Shown: piece after piece, positions 29,601 to 44,600 of the stretch | Numbering within the stretch: the stretch's first letter is position 1 | Layout: every line of letters begins with the position of its first letter | Assembly: GCF_030704535.1 (NCBI RefSeq) | Contig: NC_081815.1 | Span: 3,668,501 to 3,732,500, forward strand | DNA: 64,000 nt | Origin: Vitis vinifera | Taxonomy: Eukaryota > Streptophyta > Magnoliopsida > Vitales > Vitaceae | Direction of reading: 5' to 3' | Notes under the pieces: model-generated | The model's database searches: none | Told to the model about the DNA's origin: nothing | What the model saw: the letters and a program-made list of their open reading frames with translations, nothing else | Program-made: the position numbers and the translations under genes

Positions 29601-32600
29601 TGTTGTTTGTTGTGGAACATTTGGTAGGAAAGAAACCAAAAATGTTTGAAGGATTGAAGTGGTCAATATAAGTGATCAAGGACTTCTTTATGAGTAACCT
29701 TTTCCGGTTAATCTAGATTTTGCTTGGGAGCAGATTGCTTTGTCCTTAGTTCCTGTTCAGATTAATTCTAAGCCTCTTAGGATCACTTTTGCAATAATTC
29801 TAAGCCACTCGAGACCAGGAGCTATTTGAGTTGCACTAAGAAAGACATTGGGCAGTTTTCTTCTTTAATCTGTTCACTTAAAACGAGGGATGGTTGGCCA
29901 GGTCAATGGATTCTTTTCGGTTTTTGGGAAGTTTTATTTTTTGTGTTGTCAGGCTTAAATATTTTTTTGTAAAAGAACTGTGCTTCATTTTTTGTTTAAA
30001 AATGTTACAATTTCTAGGTGCTTGCACTTTATGACATTCCTGAAGGAGGTATAGGAGTGCTTTGGTTGCAATTTTGCTTTTTAAACCTATGCCTGGGAAT
30101 TTGTGTAAAATGAAAATTGAATGAAGTGAAAGACTGTCTTTCTTAGCGTTTAGGAGCTATTTGAGTTGTGCTTAAAAAGACATTGTGCAAAGGATAGTTA
30201 TGTTTCTATATGTTTGATGGTTATGTCAAGTGTTAAGAATCTCAATTAGATGTGTGCAGGCTGTTATTGTTCGACCTCTATCTGCGGTAAGCTCCCTTGT
30301 TCGATTTGCCGAGGAGCCCCAGATGTTTGCAATTGAATTCAATGATGGATGCCCTATTCATGTGAGTAATTGTTGCCTCAACTGCATTTCAAATATAGCT
30401 TCTGCATAAAGTCTCATACCTTGGTTTGGACTTCAGGTTTACGCAAGCACATCTCGTGATAGCTTACTTGCGGCAGTTCGTGATGTGTTGCAAACAGAAG
30501 TAGGTAGATGGGTTCTCTCTTGGATATCAATTTAGCTTTTGAACTCATAATTTGAATATCATTTGTCACACTCTTGTGTTCTGTGGTGATTTAATCTCAT
30601 AAAATGTGATGACCTTTTGGTTTGCCTTTTTCAGGGCCAGTGTGCAGTACCAATTTTACCAAGGTTAACTATGCCTGGCCATCGTATTGATCCACCTTGT
30701 GGGAGGGTTCTTTTGCAATTTCAGCAATCCCCTATTGGACAACAACGTCCTGTTTCTGATGTGGAAAGTGCAACCATGCATTTGAAGCACTTAGCAGCAG
30801 CTGCCAAAGATGCTGTTGCAGAAGGGGGCTCAGTTCCAGGGTCACGAGCTAAACTGTGGCGTAGAATAAGAGAGCTAAATGCATGTATTCCTTACACTGG
30901 AGTGCCCCCAAACAGTGAGGTGCCTGAAGTGACATTGATGGCCTTGATTACCATGCTTCCAGCTACTCCAAATCTTCCTCCAGAATCCCCTCCTTTGCCA
31001 CCTCCTTCTCCTAAAGCTGCTGCAACAGTGATGGGATTTATTGCTTGTCTACGCAGATTATTGGCTTCAAGAAGTGCAGCTTCACATGTGATGTCTTTTC
31101 CTGCAGCTGTTGGAAGAATAATGGGTTTGCTCAGAAATGGTTCAGAGGGTGTAGCTGCTGAAGCTGCAGGGCTTGTTGCAGTTCTTATCGGTGGTGGTCC
31201 TGGGGATACAAATGCATTGGCAGATACTAAAGGAGAGCGCCACGCCACATATATGCATACCAAGTCTGTGTTGTTTGCTCATCATGGTTATGTTATTATC
31301 CTTGTCAATAGATTGAAGCCTATGTCAGTATCGCCTTTGTTATCAATGTCTGTTGTTGAAGTTCTTGAGGCTATGATATGTGATCCACATGGTGAAACTA
31401 CCCAATATACAGTTTTTGTTGAATTATTACGGCAAGTGGCTGGCTTGCGTCGTCGCCTGTTTGCATTGTTTGGACATCCAGCTGAAAGTGTGAGAGAAAC
31501 TGTGGCTCTAATCATGCGTACGATTGCAGAAGAAGATGCAATTGCAGCAGAATCAATGCGTGATGCTGCTTTGCGTGATGGTGCTTTGTTGAGGCATCTA
31601 TTGCATGCTTTTTACCTTCCTGCTGGTGAGCGACGTGAAGTTAGTCGACAGCTTGTTGCTCTTTGGGCAGATTCTTATCAACCGGCTCTTGAGTTATTGT
31701 CTAGAGTACTGCCCCCTGGACTAGTTGCTTATTTGCATACTCGTTCTGATGGGGTTGTACCTGAAGATGCACAGAACATACCGAATCAAGAAGGATCACT
31801 TATCAGTAGAAGACAGAGACGCTTACTTCAGCAGAGGAGAGGCCGTGTCGGTGTAGGGAAAGGAATAACATCTCAAGATCATTCCTTACCTTCTGTTAAC
31901 AACTCTGATGCTGGGGATCCAACACGGCAAAGTTCTGCTGCTTTTAAAGCGTCAGATAGCTATTACAAACCTGCTCCTGATCCAACTTCTGGACAGGTTC
32001 CAGCTGGACATCCATCTGTTGCTCACACAGGTGAAAACTTAACAAATGAGTTGTCCTCTACAGGGGTTCCACAAGTGGATTATTCAGCTGCTGTAGTTTC
32101 ATCCGATGCTCTGGCAATGAACACAAAGGAGGCACTGGAATCGATTGCTTCAAATTCTGTTGATTCTGATCCCAATGTGGCTAATTTCCAGAATGCAGGC
32201 CTTCCAGCTCCTGCACAGGTTGTTGTGGAGAACACACCTGTGGGATCAGGAAGGCTTTTGTGTAACTGGCCTGAATTTTGGCGAGCTTTTAGCCTTGATC
32301 ACAACCGGGCAGATTTGATCTGGAATGAGCGCACCAGGCAAGAGTTGAGAGAGGCTTTGCAGGCCGAGGTCCATAAACTGGATGTTGAGAAGGAACGAAC
32401 GGAAGATATTGTTCCTGGTCGTTCGACAGTGGAGATCATGAGTGGTCAAGATAATGTGCCTCAGATATCATGGAACTACACTGAGTTTTCTGTTGGTTAT
32501 CCCAGTTTATCAAAGGAAGTTTGTGTTGGTCAATATTATCTGCGTTTATTACTGGAAAGTGGCAGCAGTGGCAGGGCACAGGATTTCCCACTGCGTGATC

Positions 32601-35600
32601 CAGTTGCCTTTTTTAGAGCGTTGTATCATCGATTCTTATGTGATGCTGACATAGGGCTTACAGTTGACGGTGCTGTTCCTGATGAACTAGGTGCATCTGA
32701 TGATTGGTGTGATATGGGAAGATTAGATGGTTTTGGAGGAGGTGGAGGCTCTTCAGTAAGAGAGCTTTGTGCAAGGGCAATGGCTATTGTATATGAACAG
32801 CATTATAAAGTAATAGGCCCTTTTGATGGTACTGCTCACATTACAGTTCTCTTGGATAGGACTGATGATAGGGCCTTGAGGCATCGCCTTCTTCTTCTTC
32901 TGAAGGTAATCAATATTACTTTCCAAGCTACCACTCAAAAAAAAAAAAAAATCAATATTAGTTTCCAAGCTACTATTTGTTTATTTATTTATTTTTATAG
33001 TTAATTGATAGACTATATAGGATGCTTAGTCAATTGCTTTTTTTTTTTAATTTTTGTGTTAGTTTTAGGTGAATATATTCTATCTGCTTCTTTGCACAAT
33101 ATCTATTCCACTTATTTGTCCTCCATAATTATTCACCTCATGTTTGTTTAAGAGGAACATGTGAGAACTACGCTTGAATATTGTCTTTGAAGTACATTTG
33201 AGCACAAATTTGTACAAATAAATGGGCTTGCTCATTTCCATTATCTTTACTCTTGATCAAATTCACTAATTTGTTGACATGGAATTTTTCTTTTAATGCA
33301 TTTTTTATTGAATGGTATAAAACCGATTCTCCCTTTGCCCCTGATCTTGTTTCTCCCTTAACACCTCCCATGTTCTTGCTTCCTTCTAGATCTAATGGTA
33401 ACCCCTTTTTCTAGTGGCTGAGTTTTCCTCAAAGGTTCAACTTTCTTTTTGTACCTTTTCCCCCTTATATTGCTTGAAAAGTACTCATACTTGCATCATC
33501 TTTGTATTTTTTTTTATTATTTTGGATCAGAAATAGTAATTGTAATTATACTATATAGAAGGATGTATGAAGAAGGATGAGAGATCCTTCATAAAGAGAA
33601 TTTGTATGGATGTTAAAAAAATAAACAAATAGAGATCGGTACAAAAAACAAGAACCCTTTTGTATCCTAAAATAAAAAAAAGGGGTAGACTGCTAGAAGA
33701 GAATGAACAATTCCTCTCTGGCAAGATCACAATCCTTTGAATGTGATGAATATTTCATGATTCTCTATCCATTGCCACCCAAGAGAGGATTATCATCGAG
33801 TCGTCTTCATCCATAAGATTGAGGACTCTCAACCACTTTGCAATTTCCAGCCCTTTAATAATGTCAGAATCTCTACTTTGATAGCTAGGCTGAAACCAAC
33901 TACTTTTGAGAAAGCTCAGGTTGTCCCAATTATAGAAAACGGTTTCTACCATATTGCCAATGAAAAAATGGAGGAAAAGATATCCATCTTCTCTCTCCCC
34001 AATTACACTAGCAGCAGTCAAGGCTAATGGTTTTATCAGGTCTCCTGAAATTAGTGCATGTTTCACTGTATGTGCAGGTGCTAATGAAAGTTTTATCAAA
34101 TGTAGAGGCTTGTGTCTTGGTGGGAGGGTGTGTATTAGCCGTTGATATGCTGACAGTAGTTCATGAAGCATCAGAAAGAACGGCTATTCCTTTGCAATCG
34201 AATTTGATAGCTGCTTCTGCTTTCATGGAACCATTAAAGGAATGGATGTTTGTTGACAAGGAAGGTGTACAAGTTGGACCACTGGAGAAGGATGCTATCA
34301 GAAGATTCTGGTCAAAGAAAGGTATTGATTGGACAACAAGGTGCTGGGCTTCTGGGATGTCAGATTGGAAGAGATTACGTGATATCCGTGAACTTCGGTG
34401 GGCACTAGCTGTTCGGGTTCCTGTTCTTACTTCAACGCAGGTACTGTTGTATTATGCATGTTTACTTGAGTCTATATTACATTGTGAATGCTACATTGCA
34501 CTTTGAGTTGATTTTGACTAAGTTTACTTCACCACAAACTGCAGCTACTGGTGGACTGCATTTGTAGTTGTATCTGGTTTGGATTAATGTTCTTTTAATG
34601 ATTCTTTTGTTCCATTCACTGCCTGAACTTGTTGATTTTTTATGGATATTCAAGTTCCATATCTTTTATGTTAAATGACTGCGGTCTTGTATCTGAAGCT
34701 GTCTATATACATTGTCATTGACTATTTTGAAAACAAATGTCCTAGCTCACTAGTTAACTTTTAAAATAATTTTTGGGCATGCCTGTATGAATCAGTTTTT
34801 TAACATGGATTTTATTGTTATTTTAAACTTCAATGGTGCTGATAGTGTCATCCTTCTGTTGTAACACTAAAAATGTATTTGAGGAAAAGATCCTTCCTTG
34901 TATATCTTGTTAGCATCCTTGTGTTGCTGGAGTCCAGCATCTGGAATGTTTGAAGATGTATTTTGTGTAGATTCAGTTCTGCATATGAAATAAGTACTAG
35001 TGCTTGTGATTTTATACTTCTTTCTTCAACTGTTTGTCGAGGGCATCATATCCTTTCCTCTTATCTCATGTTAGTTTCATTTGTCTACATTCAGGTAGGG
35101 GAGGCAGCATTGTCCATATTACATAGCATGGTATCTGCACATTCAGATTTAGATGATGCTGGTGAGATAGTTACCCCAACTCCTAGAGTGAAACGGATCT
35201 TGTCAAGTCCTCGTTGTCTTCCACATATCGCACAGGTGATTCCTGGAGTTGTTTTGACTTATGATTTCTGTATTATTCATAGCTGTTGTCTATTTAAAAA
35301 TTTAATTAGCATCCATGTTTGTGTGTGGGGAAGGGTGGATTTTGGAGGGGCTTTGTTCTCTTTCTTTCTTTCTTATATTTTTTTTTCAAATAAGGATTGG
35401 TTTATTAATGTAGATTGTTAATCTAGAACTGGTTTCTGGCTGTCCTTATCCAACTTGAATGCAGGTGATCACAAACTTTAAGGCATCTGTCCTTTTTTAT
35501 TTTTTATTAATCAGAGCTGGAACCTTAAACCTCTGACATTACCCACCCCACCTGTTGTCATGTGAGTCAGGCCTCGAGGGCAAAGCATCCAATCCTAAAT

Positions 35601-38600
35601 AATATGCTACATTTCTATTGCTTGTGGTCTGAAATTTATATATATAGTGTGTAATTCTATTATTTTGACTTTCCACTTTTCCCTCTTATCATTTCATGCT
35701 GTTGAAAATAATTTCAATACTGATTTTTTAAGACCTGGGTCATGGTTGTCAGAAACTTACAGTGCATTATATTATATGCATGGTGCAATTCATTTTCACA
35801 TAAAACACTATTTGTCACCTATATATATTGCATCTTGACTATATCTAGTGATAGCTATATGATAGATAATACAAATGATACAGCCACATTTGACTGCTTT
35901 TAACAGCTTTTATGAAATATCAGATTTAATCTTTTTTCTTAAAAGGGATTAGTATATTATTGTTTAAAAGGTACTTTAATCCAGGTTATTATTTAGATTA
36001 TTTGTGTGTTAACATTGAGAATGACCACAGATGAAGAATGATTTTGGCTTAGTGTATTGAATCTTCATTTTGAGTTCTTTTCCCCATTTAGCTGCATGAT
36101 TATGATGAACTTTGGAAGTTAGAACTTTAATCATAGCTCATAATCATTAGTCCATGCAAGTACATGGTAACACAGCTGTATGCACTCTCAAGTTGCAAGG
36201 GGTTGGGGTGGGGGATGTGTGAGGTTTGAGTTCCTGGAGGGACCAAAAAAGGTGTTGCCTATCATAAAGAGTACATAGTTACCCGTGCTTGATCATAGTT
36301 TCTCTTCGGTAAGGAACTTGGAAGTCTTGGCATAATTATATTTTTGAGGGGCTAGTTGAAATCTGTAACTTAAATGGATAGTTTAGACCCTGTTTGGTAA
36401 CTGTTTTAAAAAATAATTTGAAAAAAGTTCTCTTGTTTTTTTTTTTTGATAGACAAAGGTAGAGTGAATTAATAAACACCTAAAAACAGGGGGCGCACCC
36501 TATGTATATAGGCAATATACAAACAAAACCCAACCAGGCTGCAGAAAGGAGAAACAAGACCTATAATAGGGAGGCTAGTCTTATTTTAGTACACCCAAAA
36601 TTTCAAAAAAAGAGGGATTGTCCAACCCCAAAACCTGCTAAGACCACTCTAATATTTTTTGTGAATTTAGTTATACATTGCTTACTTTGGTCATGCTAAA
36701 CAGATATGTGTGTCTGCCTGTATGTATTATATATTTTCTAATCTATTTTTGGATATGTAAAAGGACTAATAAGACATGATACGATACGATACAATACAAT
36801 TTACGAGTTGGCATTTGCTAATCACAAGTATTTTGTTCCATATTTATGGCCCTCGATTTTATTATTTTCTGCATAAGTGATGCGGAAGTTGATGCAATGA
36901 TGGTGAGGCATTTGTAATAATGGTGACTGGATGCAGTCTTATATTTAACTTTCTTTGAATCTGGAATTTTTTTTTTACCTGTGGTCTTGTGTATTCCACA
37001 CCTCTTTGAAAACCTGAAAAATGGACCTTTTCTTCCAATGTGCAACATCAGTTCTGCTTTCAAACTCTTTTTCTTGGGCCATCTCATAGATTAATGCCGT
37101 AATTTTTGCTCTTTTCTTTCTAGCTGTGGCATGCTCGGTTGGCGCTCATTAGTGAACCCCATTTTTTCCTTTTTTTATTTATTTATTTTCTAAGGAAAAA
37201 TTGTGTAATTCTTACTCAGTGCACTAAACTCTTCACATATCTAAAAGATATTTAATTCTTTTTTTTTTTCTTTTTTTTTTATAAGAGAAGCATTGTATTA
37301 CAGGGAAGCGCTAAACTAGTGACTCAAAATGTACAGAAAAGAAATGGAATACTCACCCCCTAACAAGAGAAACAAAAAACTGTCCGCAATGATATACAAA
37401 AAAATGGCCCCTCCCTTAATGGGAACCCACCCAATCAAAAAACTCCAAAAAGGTCGATAGAACATCTTTAATAAACAGTTTAGTCCCCGACCAAAGTGAA
37501 ATAAAGTTGTTTGAATTTCAGCCATTTATAAACTAAAAAGTTCAAATTTATAGATTAACTCTTCCAGTGCAAGCAACTTAATGCCTGGATCAAACAAGGC
37601 TTGCAGTGTGGATTCAATAAAGAACAAGTATAACAGTTTCTATGGTGTTAAAGCATCCAGTATTTTTATCTTTGTTCTAAGTTTCATTTAACTATGTATT
37701 GTTCATGTATGATAAGAAGATATAATTTTTTAGTGCTATTTGTCAAGAAGTGTGCTTAGAATTTGATACAGATTAAAATTCATTTAATTTCATAAGTGAA
37801 CCTTTGAGGTTTCATTTGAGTAGGCCTTTCCTATTTGTCTAAGGTTTCATTTGAGTAGGCCTTACCTATTTGTCTAAGTGCTAAAATTGGATGTTTGAGT
37901 AGTAATATCTTTCTTTCTTTCCTGTCTCCAAAGGCTATGCTCACTGGGGAACCAAGTATTGTGGAGGGTGCAGCTGCTTTGCTGAAGGCTGTTGTTACTA
38001 GAAATCCCAAGGCAATGATACGTCTATACAGCACAGGTGCATTTTACTTTGCCCTGTCATACCCTGGATCTAATCTCCTTTCAATTGCCCAACTCTTCTC
38101 AGTGACTCATGTCCATCAAGCATTTCATGGCGGCGAAGAAGCTGCAGTTTCTTCTTCGTTGCCACTAGCAAAACGTAGTGTATTGGGTGGACTTCTCCCA
38201 GAATCCTTGCTGTATGTGTTGGAGCGTAGTGGTCCTGCTGCGTTTGCAGCAGCTATGGTATCTGATTCTGATACTCCTGAAATTATATGGACACACAAAA
38301 TGAGAGCAGAAAATCTGATCCGGCAGGTAGTTGAAACCTTGAATGAGGCACACTGCAGATTTGTTTTGGTTTATTTTCTATGATATTTTATTTTAAGATT
38401 TTCCATGATTCCTGGAATTTTTTTCATGCACCTTTCATCACGTCAGGTGTTGCAGCATCTTGGTGATTTTCCTCAGAAATTGTCACAGCATTGTCATTCA
38501 TTATATGATTATGCTCCAATGCCACCGGTAACATATCCAGAGCTAAGAGATGAAATGTGGTGTCACCGCTATTACCTTCGAAACTTATGTGATGAGATTC

Positions 38601-41600
38601 GGTTTCCAAATTGGCCAATTGTTGAGCATGTTGAGTTTCTACAGTCATTGCTGGTAATGTGGCGTGAAGAGTTGACAAGAAAACCTATGGATCTATCTGA
38701 AGAGGAAGCTTGCAAAATACTTGAGATATCCTTGGAAGATGTATCAGGTGATGATGCCAGTAACAAACACTCTTCCGAGATTTCTGAGGATATTACTAGC
38801 ATATCCAAGCAGATTGAGAATATTGATGAAGAAAAACTCAAGCGACAATATAGGAAACTTGCAATGAAATACCATCCTGACAAAAATCCTGAAGGCAGGG
38901 AAAAGTTTCTTGCTGTACAGAAAGCTTATGAGCGCTTGCAGGTAATTTATTTGCTTCTAAATCTAGTGCATATTAACAATTAAGTTTCTATTAACAATTA
39001 ACTTGCTTAAAATTATGAAGATGCCCTTGAGACCATTAGACCATCATACATTCTGTAGAAATTCATGTATGTGTATGACTGCTGGTACTTGCAAGATGAG
39101 CTCTACAAGAATGAACTATTTCAAAATCTAGATTCAATATCTGAAATTTGAACTTGTATTTTATTTGGTATCTTAAGTTCTATCTATGAATTTAAGGGAA
39201 TTTCAGAATGCTATTCTTTTCAGACATGGAATGTGAAGAGGCCAAAAATTGTAGAGGAGCCGGTTGTGCAAACAACCAAAGCGAATACTTTGACCAACTT
39301 TAAATATTTTTTTTCCTGTAACTAGCTTATTGGATGGTGATGTGGGTATGAAAGTTCATTAGATTTGTACAAAGACCTATCACTTTCTAATTGTGGGATG
39401 TGTGATATCTCTTCTTTCTTGTAAAACATGTTGAATATGATTTGCATGGTCCAGAGATGTCGTTGTTGGAATATTTGAACAGTCTGTGTCTGATGTCATC
39501 TTGCTTTCTTAAGTTTTCTCAACACAACACGATATCTTTGTTGACAGGCTACCATGCAAGGCTTGCAAGGCCCCCAACTTTGGAGGTTGTTGCTTTTATT
39601 GAAAGGACAGTGCATCTTGTACAGGCGATATGGACATGTGTTAGAGCCCTTTAAATATGCTGGTTATCCGATGTTACTCAATTGTGTCACTGTGGACAAG
39701 GATGATAACAATTTTCTTTCCTCTGATAGAGCACCTCTCCTTGTTGCAGCATCAGAACTCATTTGGCTAACGTAAATGCTCATCTGCCATTATTTTCTTT
39801 TGTTAAATTTCATTATAGATTTTGAAATTTGGGAGGGAGATTGACAAATTTCACTTCAATCTTTCTTATGTGTTTTAGATGTGCGTCTTCCTCATTAAAT
39901 GGTGAAGAACTTGTAAGGGATGGTGGGATCCAACTTCTTGCAACTCTTCTTTCCCGTTGCATGTGTGTAGTTCAACCAACTACTCCTTCAAGTGAACCAT
40001 CCGCCATCATTGTGACCAATGTGATGCGAACCTTCTCTGTTCTGAGCCAATTTGAGAGTGCCAGATTTGAGATGCTTGAATTTTCTGGTCTAGTTGATGA
40101 CATTGTCCACTGCACTGAACTTGAGCTTGCACCTGCAGCTGTTGATGCTGCTCTACAGACGATTGCATATGTTTCTGTATCCTCTGAATTACAAGATGCC
40201 TTGTTAAAAGCTGGTGTTTTATGGTAAGTTAGTTTGTTATATTAATGTTTTTTCCCCATTATTTTTTGGTGTCTTGCCCCAGCTTCTTTTTAATGTGATT
40301 GCTATACCTCAATTCCAATGACATGTATATCTTTCTTAACCTGGTTTGAAGAGTTGTTTTGAGCAAAGATTACAACATAGAAAAAAAAAATTGAAACATC
40401 CGGTCCCTTCCCATCTTGGATTGAGTGGCTTTCATTGTCTTTTTGAATAGAAGAGAACTATGATGTCTGTTAGCCCTGGTATTCCATCATATTAGGTGTA
40501 CCTTTTCCATTCTCATGTTCATTCTTATTGTCTGTGTCTTGTTTGTTTAATGGATTGTAGTTATTGAAACATATCAAAACCTGTCATTTAATGGTGTTAA
40601 ACATGATTTTAGGTATCTATTGCCATTGTTGCTTCAGTATGATTCAACTGCTGACGAATCTGATGCGACGGAGGCACATGGTGTTGGTGCTAGTGTACAA
40701 ATAGCCAAAAATTTGCATGCTGTTCGTGCATCTCAGGCCCTGTCAAGGCTTAGTGGTTTGTGTACTGATGGGATTTCAACACCCTTTAATCAGGCTGCAG
40801 CTGATGCACTCAAAGCTTTGCTAACTCCAAAACTTGCCAGTATGTTAAAAGATCAGTTACCCAAAGACTTGTTATCCAAATTAAACGCAAACTTGGAGTC
40901 ACCAGAGGTAAGTGGTCTTACTCTTCAAGTGGAAGAAATGAGTGTTTGTGTATGAGCACGTTGACATTTCTTCAGTGAAAGTTCATTTAATTGCTTGTGA
41001 GACAAATAACAATGCCTCTGTGGCTTTTTGTTCATAAGCATTTATTCATTTTTCATCTGGGAGGAGGATATTGTTTTGTCCTTTTTGTTATAGAAGAAAG
41101 GGATAACATTATTAGTTTGAAGTTATACAAATTCTTATGAACAGACATTGTTAGATGACTTTCAATGTGCTTAACTGGAGTTGAAATGTTTAGTTGTCCT
41201 GCCATTTCTTTTGGCCGCAAGTCCATGGCATAAACATTTAGTATAAATTAGAGCCACTAATGTGTACCAACTACCTAGTACGTAAACATTCTCACCCTAA
41301 ACCCTAGAAAAAAAAAAAAAAAAGGGAAAAAAGGATAGGCAGCACAAGTTAGGAACTACACCAATTGGGTCCAAGGCAGCACATATACACCAATTGTATA
41401 TGTACTTAAAAGAAGGTAAGGACCCACAGAAGATCACAGATAGTTCTTATTATGTCCAAGGGTTTGAGATATTGCCCTTAGGGTCCTGCAGAGTTTCATG
41501 GGATCCATGCCCAAATGGTATTAAATAGTTCCTTCCATGAGCTTTAATGGGTACAATTATATGGGAGTGTTAAGTGTTGATTTGGAGTGCAAGTGTTAAG

Positions 41601-44600
41601 TTAGTTACCTGAGAGGTAGCCTACTTGCTTTTATCATAAAGTATTTAGTCCATCAATCATATTTTTTAGGCATATGGTTCTCCTTCAACTGTGAAGTTAC
41701 AATTCAATTTTTACTATGTTATTTAGTTTATCAACCTTGTGTTGTCGCAGATTATCTGGAACTCTTCTACTCGAGCAGAATTACTAAAATTTGTGGACCA
41801 GCAGCGAGCAAGCCAAGGCCCAGATGGTTCATATGAAGTGAAAGATTCACATTGTTTTGCATATAAAGCATTATCAAAAGAACTTTATGTTGGCAATGTG
41901 TACTTGAGAGTCTATAATGATCAACCAGACTTCGAGATCAGTGAACCAGAAGCATTCTGTGTTGCTCTTCTTGGTTTTATTTCATTTTTAGTCCACAATC
42001 AAGGTGCTGCAGTTTCGGATGACCAGGGCACACTTAATCTTGATGGCTCATCCTTCAATACATCTGAGGTTCAAACTGATACAGCAGATGGATCAGTTAC
42101 TGTACAGAATGTTTCTGATGATTCTCTGGTAGTCTCTGATGGGAAAGTAACAACTGATGAAAACTCCGAACTGGTTAAGAACCTTCAGTTTGGATTGACT
42201 TCTCTTCAGGTACATTGCTGAGTGGTGTATGTTGTCCTACAATTCAGTTAATGACTCTGAAATTTATGTTTTTTTATTGCAGAACTTACTGAAAAACAGT
42301 CCAAATTTGGCATCCATATTTTCTACTAAAGAACAGCTGTTGCCTCTTTTTGAGTGCTTCTCTGTGTCTGTTGCTTCAGAAACTAACATTCCTCAACTTT
42401 GCTTGAGTGTGCTGTCACTGTTGACTATGTGTGCTCCCTGCTTGGAGGCTATGGTTGCTGATGGATCCAGTCTTCTCCTTTTATTACAAATGCTCCACTC
42501 TGCCCCTAATTGTCGTGAAGGGGCTCTTCATGTTCTTTATGCCTTGGCAAGCACACCGGAACTTGCATGGGCAGCTGCAAAGCATGGTGGAGTAGTGTAC
42601 ATTCTTGAACTTCTCTTGCCTTTGCAAGGTAAATATTTTCCCTTTACCTTCTATGTTTAAACTTTGTGTAAGTTCATCCTTAATGACCAAAAGGCTTCAT
42701 CATGCAGAAGAAATTCCCCTACAGCAGAGAGCAGCAGCTGCCTCATTGCTAGGAAAGCTTGTTGGGCAGCCAATGCATGGGCCAAGAGTGGCCATAACTT
42801 TAGCAAGGTTTCTTCCAGATGGCCTAGTATCAGTTATTAGGGATGGACCTGGTGAAGCTGTTGTATCTGCTCTTGAACAGACAACAGAGACACCAGAACT
42901 TGTATGGACACCAGCCATGGCAGCTTCTTTGTCAGCGCAAATCGCAACTATGGCTTCAGATCTTTATCGTGAACAAATGAAAGGTCGTGTTGTTGATTGG
43001 GATGTGCCTGAGCAGGCATCTGGCCAGCAGGAAATGAGAGATGAGCCACAGGTATCTCCTGTTCTATTCTGTCCTTTTTATTCAAATATGTACCTGTACT
43101 GTTGAGTGGATTTCAAATTTTCATGGTCATGCAGGTTGGAGGAATCTATGTTAGGCTTTTCTTGAAAGATCCCAAGTTTCCTCTTAGAAATCCAAAGAGG
43201 TTCTTGGAAGGACTGCTAGACCAGTATCTTTCATCCATTGCTGCCACACATTATGACATGCAAGCTGTTGACCCTGAACTACCTTTGCTTCTGTCTGCTG
43301 CATTGGTTTCATTATTACGAGTACACCCTGCACTTGCAGATCATGTAGGATACCTTGGATATGTGCCTAAACTTGTGGCTGCAGTGGCCTATGAAGGAAG
43401 ACGGGAAACAATGGCCACAGGGGAAATGAAAAATGGAAACTATACTGATGGAGCATATGAGACGGAGGAGGGGTCAACACAACCCAATGCACAAACACCA
43501 CAAGAACGTGTACGCCTTAGTTGTTTGCGTGTTCTACATCAACTTGCAGCTAGCACTACATGTGCTGAAGCTATGGCAGCAACTAGTGTCGGAACACCTC
43601 AAGTATGTTCAGAACTATCTGTTGTTTTCCCCATGAAATTAATTATATATTCATAACATGAATGTGCTGGATTATCTTCAAGTTTGTTGGAATGATGAAT
43701 TCCCTTGTGGTGTGTGGGATCATGTGGTTTAGCACATTATTTAATCTACTTGAATTTGAAAATCCTAAGTTGATGTGTCTGACAGGCGTATCTGAAGGGT
43801 TCCATCTTTTTGTTCCATTGTTTAAAAATATATAGTTTTTCATTTCTTTTGGCAGCATTAGAAGTTTAAATGCTGGAATGAAGCCTGATTTAACAATTAG
43901 GGTTCAATTATATTCATATAATTTTCAATTTTTTGAAACATAATTCTCTGGGTTAATATCTTTTGGGATATTTTATTTGTTTTCGTAAAAATTCTGATCT
44001 ACTGAAATAGGTCAGGAAATTTTAGGAAAGAGTGTAAAGAGAGGAAAAAGGCACTGAAAGATATATGCACCTATGACACCTTGGAGAGAGCTTCCATCAA
44101 AGGGTTAACTGACTAATTATGCAGACAAGAAATGGAATTGAATCTCACATGTTGTTGTAGATGCTCCATATTATTCCATGAATGAAGGAGAGTGACTATT
44201 GATAAATATGAGGACTGCATCTACTTTAAATGGATGGATGAATGATCTTGCAAAAAGGTAGTTCATGAGCTGCTGTTGTTAATGTTGAATTGTGAGAAAT
44301 GGATTCTCAAGATGCCACCTTACATTGTGATTCCATATGAAGTAAGGAGATTGGTATTTAATCCTTCACTGAAATTAGTCTCCTAACTGAATTTACTGAC
44401 TCCAGGAATTGATTCTAGAGTTCCTAGTTCCTACTATTAGATCATCATGTGCAATCATTCTTAATGGGTATTTGTTTGACTGCAATGATCAGATATTCTG
44501 GCTTTAGCATCTTGGGAAACCCATAAGTATTGCAATTAAATTTTGGTTGTTTGTAGACCATTCAGGTGGTTTTAACAGTAATTTTTTTATGACCGTTTTC

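Noticed and set aside
33755..34171. Minus-strand gene over GRV2 exon 8
   Set aside because: It is the antisense shadow of a conserved plus-strand exon plus intron sequence.
43785..43800. Extra GRV2 exon after the CTGACAG acceptor-like site near 43785
   Set aside because: The family sequence continues in phase at 44964; the intervening sequence has stops and no conserved residues.
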